This document shows positions 51,935 through 60,705 of a DNA stretch of 64,000 bases, in pieces. The notes beneath the pieces are model-generated. The model saw nothing but the letters and a program-made list of their open reading frames with translations. It was not told the DNA's origin and did no database searches. Numbering within the stretch: position 1 is the first letter of the stretch; each line of letters starts with the position of its first letter. A program made the translations under genes and the position numbers. The DNA is from JACRCT01 sp049841135 (GTDB lineage Bacteria > Myxococcota > Myxococcia > Myxococcales > UBA5297), in contig JASGHK010000005.1 of the NCBI GenBank assembly GCA_049841135.1, forward strand, positions 1,798,001-1,862,000. Direction: 5' to 3'.

Positions 51935-52633
51935 CTACGTCGATCGCGAGGCGGCTCGAATCCGCGCCGAGACCGCCTCCTCCGCCGCGAGGACGTCGCG
52001 CGCCGTCAGCGAGAAGACCTTCTTGGGAGAGCCCTGGGCGGTCCAGGCGAAGCCGCGCCAGAGCGCCAACGTCGCAGGTCCCTCGGAGAGGCCCTCCAGC
52101 CTGCGCACCAGCGCCCGTGCCCACGCCGCCAGCGAGAGCCCCTCGCGCAGCGAGGGATCATCGGCCAGCGCGTCGGCGGCGCCTTCGGGCAGCATGAGCG
52201 CCTGCTCGGCAGCCAGCGCCCGGAGGAAGTCGACCCGCAGCGTCCGCGCCTGCTCCTTGTGCTTCGAAGTGACCTTCTTGGCCTTCAGGTGCGGCACGTC
52301 CACGAGCCAGCTGCACATCGGGCAGAAGCAGTGGGCATCGGGGGAGTACCGCCGCTTTCCTGGCTGAGGATTGAGATCGAAGGAGCTTCTCGAGGTAGGT
52401 CGTGAAGAGCCGGCTGAAGTCGCCGAGGTCCGCCTTCGCCGGGCGCGCGCGCGCAGGGAGGTCGCTGTAGTGGCTCTCGAGCCAGGCCAGCGCGGCCTCG
52501 GGCAGGGTGGCGTAGTCGTGCGCGGTCTCGAAGCGGACGAAGCCCTTGCGGATGGCCTCGCCCACCCACAGCAGCAGCTGGTAGGTGCGCTCCTGCAGGT
52601 CGAGTGCGCGTGCGAGCGGCGCTTCCTGGACAT
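51935..52633 (-). CDS. Hypothetical protein with two compensating frameshifts
   Basis: The ATG at 52633 has a strong GGAGG four bases upstream. The nominal frame begins and ends well but is Arg/Ser garbage in the middle. Between about 52629 and 52388 the coding frame is a different one: ALDLQERTYQLLLWVGEAIR, then GFVRFETAHDYATLPEAALA and DFSRLFTTYLE. The first break is consistent with a missing C after ATGTC. The second, at GAGAAGCTCC, is an extra A that would otherwise be GAGAGCTCC. The restored protein has 232 residues and a C-x-C-x2-C motif (CFCPMC). No family is recognised. Confidence 0.6.
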   Translation of the reverse strand: MSRKRRSHAHSTCRSAPTSCCCGWARPSARASSASRPRTTTPPCPRPRWPGSRATTATSLRARARRRRTSATSAGSSRPTSRSSFDLNPQPGKRRYSPDAHCFCPMCSWLVDVPHLKAKKVTSKHKEQARTLRVDFLRALAAEQALMLPEGAADALADDPSLREGLSLAAWARALVRRLEGLSEGPATLALWRGFAWTAQGSPKKVFSLTARDVLAAEEAVSARIRAASRST

Positions 52634-52664
52634 GGGGCCTCCGGCGGCGTGAGGGCAGAAAGGA

Positions 52665-52697
52665 GAAGGCCCGCGACCATTGAGGGCGCGGGCCTTC
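52665..52697 (-). terminator. Intrinsic terminator of the cyanophycinase gene
   Basis: Arms GAAGGCCCGCG and CGCGGGCCTTC form a perfect 11-bp stem, and on the minus strand the right arm is followed by TCCTTTCT. It lies 20 bases after the cyanophycinase stop. Confidence 0.8.
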
Positions 52698-52717
52698 GGT
52701 TCGTCAGGGCGACCTGC

Positions 52718-53749
52718 TCAGTAGACGGAGCCGCCGGCCTGGGTGGAGCTCAGCACGCCCGCCTCGGCCGAGACCTGGTAGGCCGCGAAGTCGGAGGCGA
52801 AGCCAGCGACGTGGGCCCAGGTGTTGAGGTCGAAGGTCTCGCCGTTGCCCAGGCGCTGCACCGCGATGTTGCGGTAGGTCAGCGGGGTCTTCTCGACGCA
52901 GACCTCGGGGGCGCCCGGCGCCGCCAGGAAGTAGACGTGGTTCGGGGTGGTGCCTTCGACCGGCTGCTCGACCACCGTGCCGATGCCCTGCGCGTCCACC
53001 AGCACCGCCATCCGCTCGTCGACCGCGACGCCGCGCGGCATGGCCACGCCGTAGCTGGCCGAGAGGCGGCCCAGGAACGCCACCGAGCGGCCCATGCGGT
53101 CGCGCGCGGAGAAGTGGGTGTCGGCGATGACGTTCTTCAGGAACGGGATGTCGAACAGGTCCTTGGCCAGGGTCATGTAGCGGTTGAACGGGTCGGCCAG
53201 CGCCGCGGGCGACTTGGCGCCCTGGCTGAGCTGCGCCGAGTAGATGTACTGCGAGAGCACGGCCAGGCCGGCGCTGATGCCGCCCACCGGGATGCCGTGC
53301 GCGAGGCGCTCCTGGAGCGCGGTCTGGACCGGCGTGCCGATCCAGTAGTTCACGTAGAGCGACTGGTCGCCGCCGGCGACGAAGATGGCCTCGGCCTTGG
53401 AGATGATTGCCGCCACGTCGGGGTGATTGGCCGCGTCGAGGCTGGGGATGATCAGCGTCGCCACCGAGTTGGCGTTCGGGCAGACCACCGGCACGTAGTC
53501 GTTGTACTCGTCGATGGTCCCGGCGGCGCGGATGGTGAGGAAGTCGCCGTTGCCGGACAGGTCGCACATCCAGCGGAAGCCCTCGTCGACGTCATAGGCG
53601 CCGCCCATCAACGCGATGCCGTACTGGCTGGGGGTCGTCACGTCCGCCTGGCCGACCCGGACGTAGGTGTACGGGACCTTGACCGGCTTGGCCGCGAGGG
53701 CGGGGACGGAGACCAGCAGCGCCAGAAGCGTGAGAACGACCCGTTGCAC
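52718..53749 (-). CDS. Cyanophycinase-like peptidase (S51 family)
   Basis: The GTG at 53749 is preceded by GAGG at a good distance and starts a signal peptide (LTLLALLVSVPALAA). The 343-residue protein has IALMGGAYDVDEGFRW, AIFVAGGDQSLYVNYW and the nucleophile motif VGGISAGLAVLSQ expected for the S51 Ser. Cyanophycinases cleave the storage polymer cyanophycin to beta-Asp-Arg dipeptides; secreted forms let bacteria use external polymer. No cyanophycin synthetase is in the window. The longer open frame upstream to 54514 is rejected because it crosses the divergent gene. Confidence 0.85.
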   Translation of the reverse strand: MQRVVLTLLALLVSVPALAAKPVKVPYTYVRVGQADVTTPSQYGIALMGGAYDVDEGFRWMCDLSGNGDFLTIRAAGTIDEYNDYVPVVCPNANSVATLIIPSLDAANHPDVAAIISKAEAIFVAGGDQSLYVNYWIGTPVQTALQERLAHGIPVGGISAGLAVLSQYIYSAQLSQGAKSPAALADPFNRYMTLAKDLFDIPFLKNVIADTHFSARDRMGRSVAFLGRLSASYGVAMPRGVAVDERMAVLVDAQGIGTVVEQPVEGTTPNHVYFLAAPGAPEVCVEKTPLTYRNIAVQRLGNGETFDLNTWAHVAGFASDFAAYQVSAEAGVLSSTQAGGSVY

Positions 53750-54068
53750 GAGGCACCTCGATGGTTGGTGTGACTGTTGGGAAAGGAAAGCGGACTCCGA
53801 GTCCGGATTATCGGCAGGGTCATCAAAGAAGGCGAGCTTGGAGACGGCTGGCGGGCTGGCTGCCCAGGTCCCCGTCGCCCGGGTCGTCGCGGTCCCGCCT
53901 GACCGCCGTCGTCGAAAGCGGGCCCGCGCGAGAGACCGCGAGGGCATGCCCCCTGCACGACCCCTTCTTCGGCGGGCGGCAGGCCGAACGGGAGGCAAAC
54001 CCGCGCGGATGAGCGTTGGAGGCCGCGGTTCGGTAGTGTGGGCGCCGGTCGCCAGAGGAGAGCGAAGG
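53750..54068. other. Divergent intergenic region between cyanophycinase and chemoreceptor
   Basis: A 15-bp palindrome (CGGACTC-C-GAGTCCG) lies at 53791-53805, about 45 bases upstream of the cyanophycinase start, where an operator could sit. No coding sequence or consensus promoter can be assigned confidently. Confidence 0.5.
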
Positions 54069-55736
54069 ATGAGGGATTCGAAAGCGAGTTGGCGGCTCCG
54101 GGTCAACGTCGTGATGGCGGCGTCCTTCCTGGCTCCGCCGACCTTCGGCTTCGGGTTTTCGCTGCTGGTGGAGATCGCGGACGTTCCGACCCTGATGGCA
54201 GGCCCGCTCGGCAATCCCCTGCTGCCGGTCTTCCTCGTCGCCTGCATCACGACGGCGGTCGTCCTCGTGAACAAGAACCTGACGAGGATCCTCGAGCTCA
54301 CCAACCTCGCCGACGAGAAGCAGGGCGAAGACGCCCACCGGCGCATCGTGTTCATGGAGAAGGCCTTCGCGCTCATCCTCGGGACGCTCTGTCTGGTGGC
54401 CCCGAGCCTGGCCACCGTCTCGACCCCCTTCGAGTGGCGCGACAAGGTCATCCTGCTCCTCACGACCTTGCCCGAGGTCTGCTTCGTCAGCGTCGCAATG
54501 GTGCTGATCTTCAACGGCGAGCTCGAGTCGTACGCGCTCGCTCACGGGCTGCAGATCGAGTCGCCGTTCAAGATGGTCCACAAGTTCTTCGCCATCGCGG
54601 TGGTCATTCCGCTCGGGGTGGGCATCCTCATCTCGCTCGTCGGGTTGGGCCAGGTCTCGTTGCTCCTGAAGCAGGTCGCCGGGCACGCCTCGTCCGACGT
54701 CGACTTCTACGCGAAGACCGCCCGGACCCTGGTGTTCTCGAACCTGGTGATCCTCGCGATCCTGGTCGCGCTCTGGCTGGTGGTGCTCAAGCTGATCTAC
54801 CAACCCATTCGTGCCGCGCTGCTGGCCTCCTCGGATCGGGTGCGGGGGATCTCGGGCGACCTCCTGCGCATCTCGGACCTGACCCACCGGAACATGGAGA
54901 CCGTCGCCGGCAACGTGAACGACCTGGGCTTCATCATCGAGAACAACGCCACCTCCTCGCGGGACCTGCTCGCGACGATCGGAGGGATCTCGAGCGCGGC
55001 GGACGAGCTCGCCAGGAAGTCCACCGAGCTGCTGGAGACGAGCGAGGCCTACGGGGAACGGGTGAGGGCCGGGAAGGACCGGCTCAAGGAAGCGATCGGC
55101 GCCATGACCTCGATCGCCGACTCGATGAAGAACTCCATGGACGACATCGCGATCTTCTCGGAGCAGTCCGAGCAGATCGCCACGATCGTCGAGACCGTCT
55201 CCGACATCGCGGGCCAGACGATGGTGCTGTCGCTCAATGCCTCGATAGAGGCAGCCAGGGTCGGCGAGGCGGGCAAGGGGTTCGCGGTGGTGGCCGAGGA
55301 GGTGCGACGCCTCTCTCAGCAGAGCGAGCAGTCGATCAAGAACGTCGACGGCATCGTCATCGGGATCAAGAAGAGCATCAGCGCCGTGGGCGCCCAGCTC
55401 GGCAAGAACAATGGAAACGTCCAGGCGGGCATCGAGAACATCACCTCGTCGGTGAAGCTGTTCGGCGACGTGGTGGAGTCCTTTGCGCACATCAACGCGA
55501 CCATCCGGGCCTTCCACGCGGTGGTGATGAGCGAGGTCCACGCGATCTCGGACATCGAGAAGCAGGTCAGGGCCTCCGCGGCCACGTCCTCGGAGCAGTC
55601 GGAGAAGTCGTCGAACATCCGGAGGATCGTGGAAGAGGAGGGGCTGATGGTGAAGAAGCTGTGCGAGACCTCGAGGAGCCTGGAGCGAATCACCGACGAG
55701 ATGAAGCTGGCCGCCAAGCGGATCGCGGGGGCCTGA
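54069..55736 (+). CDS. Methyl-accepting chemotaxis protein
   Basis: The 555-residue protein starts at the ATG at 54069 with GAAGG close upstream and GAGGAGAG just before it. About six membrane helices lie in the first 250 residues (PPTFGFGFSLLVEIADV, LLPVFLVACITTAVVLV, FFAIAVVIPLGVGILISLVG and VILAILVALWLVVLKLI among them). There is no large periplasmic sensor domain. The cytoplasmic part is a coiled coil with the signalling hairpin SDIAGQTMVLSLNASIEAAR, then EAGKGFAVVAEEVRRLSQQS. This is the conserved core that contacts CheA and CheW. The stimulus is probably membrane- or energy-related. Confidence 0.88.
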   Translation: MRDSKASWRLRVNVVMAASFLAPPTFGFGFSLLVEIADVPTLMAGPLGNPLLPVFLVACITTAVVLVNKNLTRILELTNLADEKQGEDAHRRIVFMEKAFALILGTLCLVAPSLATVSTPFEWRDKVILLLTTLPEVCFVSVAMVLIFNGELESYALAHGLQIESPFKMVHKFFAIAVVIPLGVGILISLVGLGQVSLLLKQVAGHASSDVDFYAKTARTLVFSNLVILAILVALWLVVLKLIYQPIRAALLASSDRVRGISGDLLRISDLTHRNMETVAGNVNDLGFIIENNATSSRDLLATIGGISSAADELARKSTELLETSEAYGERVRAGKDRLKEAIGAMTSIADSMKNSMDDIAIFSEQSEQIATIVETVSDIAGQTMVLSLNASIEAARVGEAGKGFAVVAEEVRRLSQQSEQSIKNVDGIVIGIKKSISAVGAQLGKNNGNVQAGIENITSSVKLFGDVVESFAHINATIRAFHAVVMSEVHAISDIEKQVRASAATSSEQSEKSSNIRRIVEEEGLMVKKLCETSRSLERITDEMKLAAKRIAGA

Positions 55737-55904
55737 TCGCCGGAGCACCGAGAGCGCGCAACAGCTGCGCTCGCGGATCGGCGGCCATCCGGCCGGCCCA
55801 GCGCTGAGAACGCGAAGCAGCCATGTTCGCGGACCGCCGTGCCCGGCAAGCCCCGGGCGCGAGGCTAGAATCGTCTCCTTCGATGAGCTTCGAGGGAGGA
55901 AACG

Positions 55905-57623
55905 ATGCACTCCGCGCTCCTGAATGTTGGTGGGACGTGGTCCGCCGGCCTCGCGGTGGCCGCGGTCTTGATCTGCGCCTGCTCCGAGCCCGTCGCCACC
56001 CCGGCGAGCGACGCCAGCGCCTCCGAGCGTCGTGATGCGGCCGCCGCAGGCGAGGTGGACTCCGGCGGCAGCCAAAGCACCGACGCCGCGACGGACGCGG
56101 GACCGTCCGCTGGGAGCGACGCAGCGCTTCCGCCCGCCGACGGCGGTGAGGTGGGCGGGGATGGTGGTGGCCTGGACGCCGGTGCCTGTGCGCTGGTCGC
56201 GGCCTGCACGCCGGGGGACGGCTGCTGCCCAGCCGGATGCGACGTGGTCGCCGACTGTGACTGCAGCCCCGAGGGCGTGCGGATCGTGGGGGTCAGCGCG
56301 AGCAGCAACGACGGCAACCTGCCAGCGAACGTGCTCGACGACGACTTCGCGACGCGCTGGTCGGCGAACGAGGACGGGGCCGCCATCGCCCTCGAGCTCT
56401 CCTGTCCGGCGGTCGTCGACTCGCTGCGGGTGGCGACCTGGCTCGGCGACCAGCGCCGCGCCTTCTTCGACGTCGAGACCTCCGTGGATGGAGCGGCGTG
56501 GACGAGCGCGCTCGCGGCGGTCCAGTCCTCGGGGCAGAGCGCCGCCTTCGAGAGCTTCCCGTTCGCAGCGCGGACCGCCCGCTTCGTCCGGCTCGTCGGG
56601 CACGGCAACAGCGTGAACGCCTGGAACAGCTTCGCCGAGCTGCGCATCGGCGCGTTTCCAGTGGAGGTGCGGTGCGTCCCCAACGCCAACGCCTGCGGCC
56701 CCGACGGGTGCGGCGGAAGCCACCCGAGCTGTGCGGGCACCGACGTGTGCGTCCAGGGCGCGTGCGTGCCGAGCAACGTCTTCGACGTCGTCTTCCACGC
56801 CGACATGGACCAGGCGACTCCCGGCCCCTACCTCGAGAACGAGTGGCGGGCGGAGTGGAACGACCCGGCCTGGGCCAGCAAGGCCAACGGCTACGGCACC
56901 ATCGGGACCGAGGGGGCCGAGCGGTACCTGAGCGAGAGCTTCCCTATCGGCTCGTTCACGGCCTCGACCAGCGGCGCGCAGTGGCCGACCAAGCTCGGCG
57001 TCACGGTGGACGAGCTCTACCTGACCTACTGGATCCGCTTCTCCCAGGGCTTCGCGCGGGCCACCGGCTCCGGCGCGGCCGAGCCCTACCTCTCGGGCAA
57101 GATCCCCGGGCTGTGCGGCGGCACCTGCAACACCGGCGGCGTACAGCCCGACGGCACCGACGGCTGGAGCGCCCGCTTCATGTTCCGCGGCAACCCGGGC
57201 GGGCGGGAGCGCGTGCAGATCTTCGGCTACCTCTACTACCCGAGCTGCACCACCGGCTGGGGCTGCGGCCTCGACCTCCCGCAGGCGAACGAGCTCGAGA
57301 CCGGGCGCTGGTACCAGCTCACCGAGCGGATCGTCCTCAACGACGTGGGCGCCTCCAACGGCTTCGTGGAGGCCTTCCTCGACGGGGTCTTCGTGGCCCG
57401 GCTCGCCAACCTGAGCTTCCGGACGGTGAGCACGCTGGGCATCGACCAGCTCTACTTCTCCACCTTCCTGGGCGGCTCGGGCGACAAGCCGGTGACCAAC
57501 GAGGCCATCGACTTCGACGACTTCACGGTCTTCACCTATGCGCCTGGCGTGAACGTCCCGCGCGGGGCCGGCTCGCAGGGCTTCAGCGCCGCAGGCCGGG
57601 TGCTGCAGCTTCCGCCCCGGTAG
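55905..57623 (+). CDS. Discoidin-domain lipoprotein with PL14-like polysaccharide-lyase domain
   Basis: The ATG at 55905 has GGAGG upstream. The 572-residue protein has a lipobox (AAVLICAC), a long Ala/Asp/Ser/Gly-rich linker, then an F5/8-type-C (discoidin) domain at about 125-250 (RWSANEDGAAIALELSCPAV, FVRLVGHGNS). After a short Cys-rich spacer, residues about 295-555 match the PL14-like fold: LYLTYWIRFSQGFAR, LSGKIPGLCGG, RFMFRGNPGGRERVQIFGY and AIDFDDFTVF. PL14 enzymes are lyases acting on alginate or glucuronan. The likely role is binding and cutting acidic polysaccharide at the cell surface. Confidence 0.78.
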   Translation: MHSALLNVGGTWSAGLAVAAVLICACSEPVATPASDASASERRDAAAAGEVDSGGSQSTDAATDAGPSAGSDAALPPADGGEVGGDGGGLDAGACALVAACTPGDGCCPAGCDVVADCDCSPEGVRIVGVSASSNDGNLPANVLDDDFATRWSANEDGAAIALELSCPAVVDSLRVATWLGDQRRAFFDVETSVDGAAWTSALAAVQSSGQSAAFESFPFAARTARFVRLVGHGNSVNAWNSFAELRIGAFPVEVRCVPNANACGPDGCGGSHPSCAGTDVCVQGACVPSNVFDVVFHADMDQATPGPYLENEWRAEWNDPAWASKANGYGTIGTEGAERYLSESFPIGSFTASTSGAQWPTKLGVTVDELYLTYWIRFSQGFARATGSGAAEPYLSGKIPGLCGGTCNTGGVQPDGTDGWSARFMFRGNPGGRERVQIFGYLYYPSCTTGWGCGLDLPQANELETGRWYQLTERIVLNDVGASNGFVEAFLDGVFVARLANLSFRTVSTLGIDQLYFSTFLGGSGDKPVTNEAIDFDDFTVFTYAPGVNVPRGAGSQGFSAAGRVLQLPPR

Positions 57624-57681
57624 GTCGGAGCGGCACTCGGATGCGCTCGAGCACGAAGCGGCTCGAACCTCTCCCGCAGGC

Positions 57682-58473
57682 TCAGCTGCTGGCCGACGTG
57701 TAGCGCGCCAGCGACACCTTCCACACCGCCCGCGCGGCGACGGCGAACCCCAGCGCGCACGCGGCGGCGACTGCCGCCGTCCCGAGCTCGAGTGTCCCGA
57801 GCAGGGCCATCGCGGGGTAGGTGGTCATCACCGCGAGCGGGATGACGAAGGTGAAGATCACCCGCCAAGCCCCGGTGAAGATGCTCGCCGGCCAGCGCGC
57901 GGCGTCGAAGATGGACGTGAACAGGAAGCTCAGGTTGTCGACGCGCACGACGTAGAACGCCGCGGAGATGACCAGGATCCACAGCGAGTAGAGCAGCAGC
58001 ACGGCGATGGCCAGCATCACCCCGGCCGTCGCGACGTGGGAGGCATGAGGGACGCGCCCCAGCCGCGCGAAGGCGTAGCCCAGGAGCCCGAAGCCGACGA
58101 AGAGGTCGAGCACCCGCCAGGGCTCGAACTTGCTCGTCGACACCAGGAACTGCGCGTCCGCCGGCTTGAGCAGCACGAAGTCCAGCGTCCCCTTGCGGAT
58201 GTGCTCCACCACCGCGATCAGGCTGGGGTTGATGGCGCCCTCGAGCACCGCCTTGAGCAGCGTGAACCAGCCGAGCACCACCAGCGTCTCGGCGAAGCTC
58301 CAGCCGGCCACGCTCTGCCGCGGCCCGGAGAAGATGATCCCCAGCGGCACCAGCGCCAAGAGCGACCAGAAGGCGGAGACCACGCCCTGCACCAGGAAGT
58401 CGAGGCGGTACTGCATCGCCACGGTCGTGGAGGCGCGCACCTGAATCCACAGGAGCTTGAGGTAGCGGCCCAC
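57682..58473 (-). CDS. ABC-2 type exporter permease (second subunit)
   Basis: The 263-residue product has six membrane helices and no soluble domain. It begins YLKLLWIQVRASTTVAMQYR and contains VEHIRKGTLDFVLLKPADAQF, a pattern typical of ABC-2 permeases of the DUF990 group, where an amphipathic loop follows helix 2. It starts 7 bases after the first permease and completes a set with the ATPase. The substrate is unknown; the group is linked to drug, lipid or polysaccharide export in other bacteria. Confidence 0.83.
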   Translation of the reverse strand: MGRYLKLLWIQVRASTTVAMQYRLDFLVQGVVSAFWSLLALVPLGIIFSGPRQSVAGWSFAETLVVLGWFTLLKAVLEGAINPSLIAVVEHIRKGTLDFVLLKPADAQFLVSTSKFEPWRVLDLFVGFGLLGYAFARLGRVPHASHVATAGVMLAIAVLLLYSLWILVISAAFYVVRVDNLSFLFTSIFDAARWPASIFTGAWRVIFTFVIPLAVMTTYPAMALLGTLELGTAAVAAACALGFAVAARAVWKVSLARYTSASS

Positions 58474-58480
58474 GCTTCTC

Positions 58481-59281
58481 TCAGCCTCCGTACGCGTTGA
58501 AGTGGCGCACGCCCCGGCGCCAGAAGAGCACCAGCACGACCAGCAGGCCGACCGACCACGCCGCCGAGGCGCCCAGGTTCGCCAACGCCCCCAGACGGTC
58601 GAAGCGGCCGAGCAGCATCTCCACCGGAGCGCTGAGCATGAAGCGGAAGGGCAGCACCTGCGCCAGGTGCGCGAGCCAGCCGGGGAAGAGATCCAGCGGC
58701 ACGGTGTAGCCGGACAGGACCATGTACATCCCGAACCAGACCTGGAAGAGCGAGACCGAGCTCTCCACGTAGAAGCCGGCCACCGCGATGATCGCCATGG
58801 CCAGGAAGTTGATGAGCCAGGCGAAGAGGACTGACGCCACGAAGAGCGCGACGAGCACCGGGTCGTGCGTCACCTGGCCCACGCCCATCACCAGCAGGCT
58901 CACCACCGCGATGGGCAGCGCGAACGCGGCGCGTACCGGCAGGGCGGCGAGGTTCTCCGCGGCGTAGTGGACCATCGGGTTGACCGGGCGCAGCAGGCGG
59001 AAGGAGAGCAGGCCCTGTCGCAGCTCGTAGTTCATCTGCCAGACGACCCAGGAGCCGGTCAGCAGCCGCACCACCAGCGTGCACAGGAAGTAGGCGACGA
59101 ACTCCCGCTGGCCGTACGGGCCGATGGGCTGCTCGCGCGCCACCGCGTTCCAGAGCGCGAGCATCACCAGCGACATGTTGGTGGTCAGGATCCAGATGAG
59201 GAACTCGGCCCGGTACGCGACGGCGTCGGCGAGCCCCACGCGGAACAGGGTGGGGAAGGCCTTGGCGGCGGCGCGGATCAC
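58481..59281 (-). CDS. ABC-2 type exporter permease (first subunit)
   Basis: The GTG at 59281 overlaps the ATPase stop in a GTGA arrangement. The 266-residue protein has six membrane helices, an FRVGLADAVAYRAEFLIWIL start and the loop YELRQGLLSFRLLRPVNPMV. It belongs with the neighbouring permease and ATPase. Translational coupling and the paired loops suggest a heterodimeric channel. Confidence 0.83.
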   Translation of the reverse strand: MIRAAAKAFPTLFRVGLADAVAYRAEFLIWILTTNMSLVMLALWNAVAREQPIGPYGQREFVAYFLCTLVVRLLTGSWVVWQMNYELRQGLLSFRLLRPVNPMVHYAAENLAALPVRAAFALPIAVVSLLVMGVGQVTHDPVLVALFVASVLFAWLINFLAMAIIAVAGFYVESSVSLFQVWFGMYMVLSGYTVPLDLFPGWLAHLAQVLPFRFMLSAPVEMLLGRFDRLGALANLGASAAWSVGLLVVLVLFWRRGVRHFNAYGG

Positions 59282-60282
59282 GACGGCGTGGCCTCGCTGC
59301 TCTTCTCCGGCGTGCGGCGGTAGAGCTCGCGGAAGACCTCCTCCAGCGGCGGGTCCTCGACCGAGAGGTCCATCACCGGCAGCTGCGCCAGGATGCGCTG
59401 CACGCGCTCGGGCAGGTTGGCGCTGGGCACCTGCAGCACCGCCTGCGAGTCCTCGTGTGAGACGAGCTGGCCGAAGCCTTCGAGGTCCGCGCGCGCCACT
59501 GGCTTGGACAGCCGCACCACGATCCGCTTGTCGGGCCGGACGCGGCGAACGAGGTCGGCGAGCGAGCCGTCGAAGATGAGGTGCCCGCGGTCGATGACGA
59601 TGATCCGCGGGCAGAGCGCGGCCACGTCCTCCATGTAGTGGCTGGTCAGGAGCACGCTCGCGCCGAAGCGCTCGTTGTAGGCGCGGATGAAGGTGCGCAC
59701 CGTCGCCTGCATCGAGACGTCCAGGCCGATGGTCGGCTCGTCCAGGAAGAGCACCCGCGGCCGGTGGAGCAGCGCCGCCGCCAGCTCGCACTTCATCCGC
59801 TCGCCCAGCGAGAGCTGCCGCGCGGGCTTGCCGACGAGGTCGCCCAGCTCGAGCAGCGTGGTCAGCTCGGCCACCGTCTCCAGGAACTGGGCGCGCGGCA
59901 CGTCGTAGATGGCGCGGTTGAGCTCGAAGGTCTCGGCCGGCGGCAGGTCCCACAGGAGCTGCTGCTTCTGGCCCATCACCAGCGTGATCTGCTTGAGGAA
60001 GGCGGGGTCGCGCTCCTGGGGGACGAAGCCCGAGACGCGGGCCGTGCCCTGGGTGGGGTGGAGCAGCCCGCTGAGCATCTTCAGGGTGGTGGTCTTGCCG
60101 GCCCCGTTGGGGCCGAGGAAGCCGACGCGCTCGCCCTCGGCGATGGAGAAGGTGATGCCGTCGACGGCGACCACGTTCTCGTAGGTGCGGCGGAAGAGCG
60201 AGCGCAGGGCCGCCGCCATCCCGGGCGGGCGGCGGTGGACGCGGTAGTGCTTGGTGAGCGCGCTGGCTTCGATGACGTTCAA
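59278..60282 (-). CDS. ABC transporter ATP-binding protein
   Basis: The likely start is a TTG at 60282, with GGAAAT just upstream. The 334-residue protein has Walker A LGPNGAGKTTTLK, Q-loop LVMGQKQQLLW, signature LSLGERMKCELAAAL, Walker B VLFLDEPTIGLDVSM and switch TSHYMEDV. A C-terminal extension of about 90 residues (DKRIVVRLSKPVARADLEGF) is normal for NatA/DUF990-type ATPases. It heads the three-gene exporter operon. Confidence 0.88.
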   Translation of the reverse strand: MNVIEASALTKHYRVHRRPPGMAAALRSLFRRTYENVVAVDGITFSIAEGERVGFLGPNGAGKTTTLKMLSGLLHPTQGTARVSGFVPQERDPAFLKQITLVMGQKQQLLWDLPPAETFELNRAIYDVPRAQFLETVAELTTLLELGDLVGKPARQLSLGERMKCELAAALLHRPRVLFLDEPTIGLDVSMQATVRTFIRAYNERFGASVLLTSHYMEDVAALCPRIIVIDRGHLIFDGSLADLVRRVRPDKRIVVRLSKPVARADLEGFGQLVSHEDSQAVLQVPSANLPERVQRILAQLPVMDLSVEDPPLEEVFRELYRRTPEKSSEATPS

Positions 60283-60705
60283 GGCAATTTCCAGTCGGGG
60301 CAAGGGATCATGTAGCCGAGCTGGCGCCGCCGCGCATCGTCCGCGCCGTCGCCCCTGGACGGGCTGTCCACCGCCCCTCGACCCCTCGACGAGCTCGGCG
60401 TGTCGCAGACCTCGTCGCGGCGACCGAACCTGGGACGGACGGTGGGATGGACGTGTAGTACCCGGCCTCCGTGCGCCTCCGTGCCGGGGGCACCCGCACG
60501 ATCCGTGCATTGGTGGCGCGCTGTGCATCCGTTGCGGCGTCTCGCGAGTGCCGCCGAAGCGCACATCGGAAGGTCTTCTCGCAGTCGGCGGTCCGCGCGA
60601 GCCAGGCCGCCACTTTGGCCCAGGCGGCGCCGGCGGGTTCACCTGTTGATCTAGTGCGTTCGACTTTTGGCTATCCTGCGCCGGCTCGTCTTGGAGGGAA
60701 GACAC
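60283..60705. other. Intergenic region with a REP-like element
   Basis: The region divides the exporter operon from the GT-C-like gene. It holds REP-like copy 6 and a GGAGGG ribosome-binding site for the downstream ATG at 60706. No coding sequence is seen. Confidence 0.6.
60451..60530 (+). repeat. REP-like element, copy 6
   Basis: It starts ACGTGTAGTACCCGGCC and has an extra CCTCCGTGCG duplication inside the hairpin loop. It ends with GGCGCGCTGTGCATCCG, close to the consensus tail. Confidence 0.78.

Noticed and set aside
52718..54514. Extension of the cyanophycinase frame to 54514
   Set aside because: The extension overlaps the divergent chemoreceptor, has no signal peptide at its start, and the GTG at 53749 has a ribosome-binding site and signal sequence.
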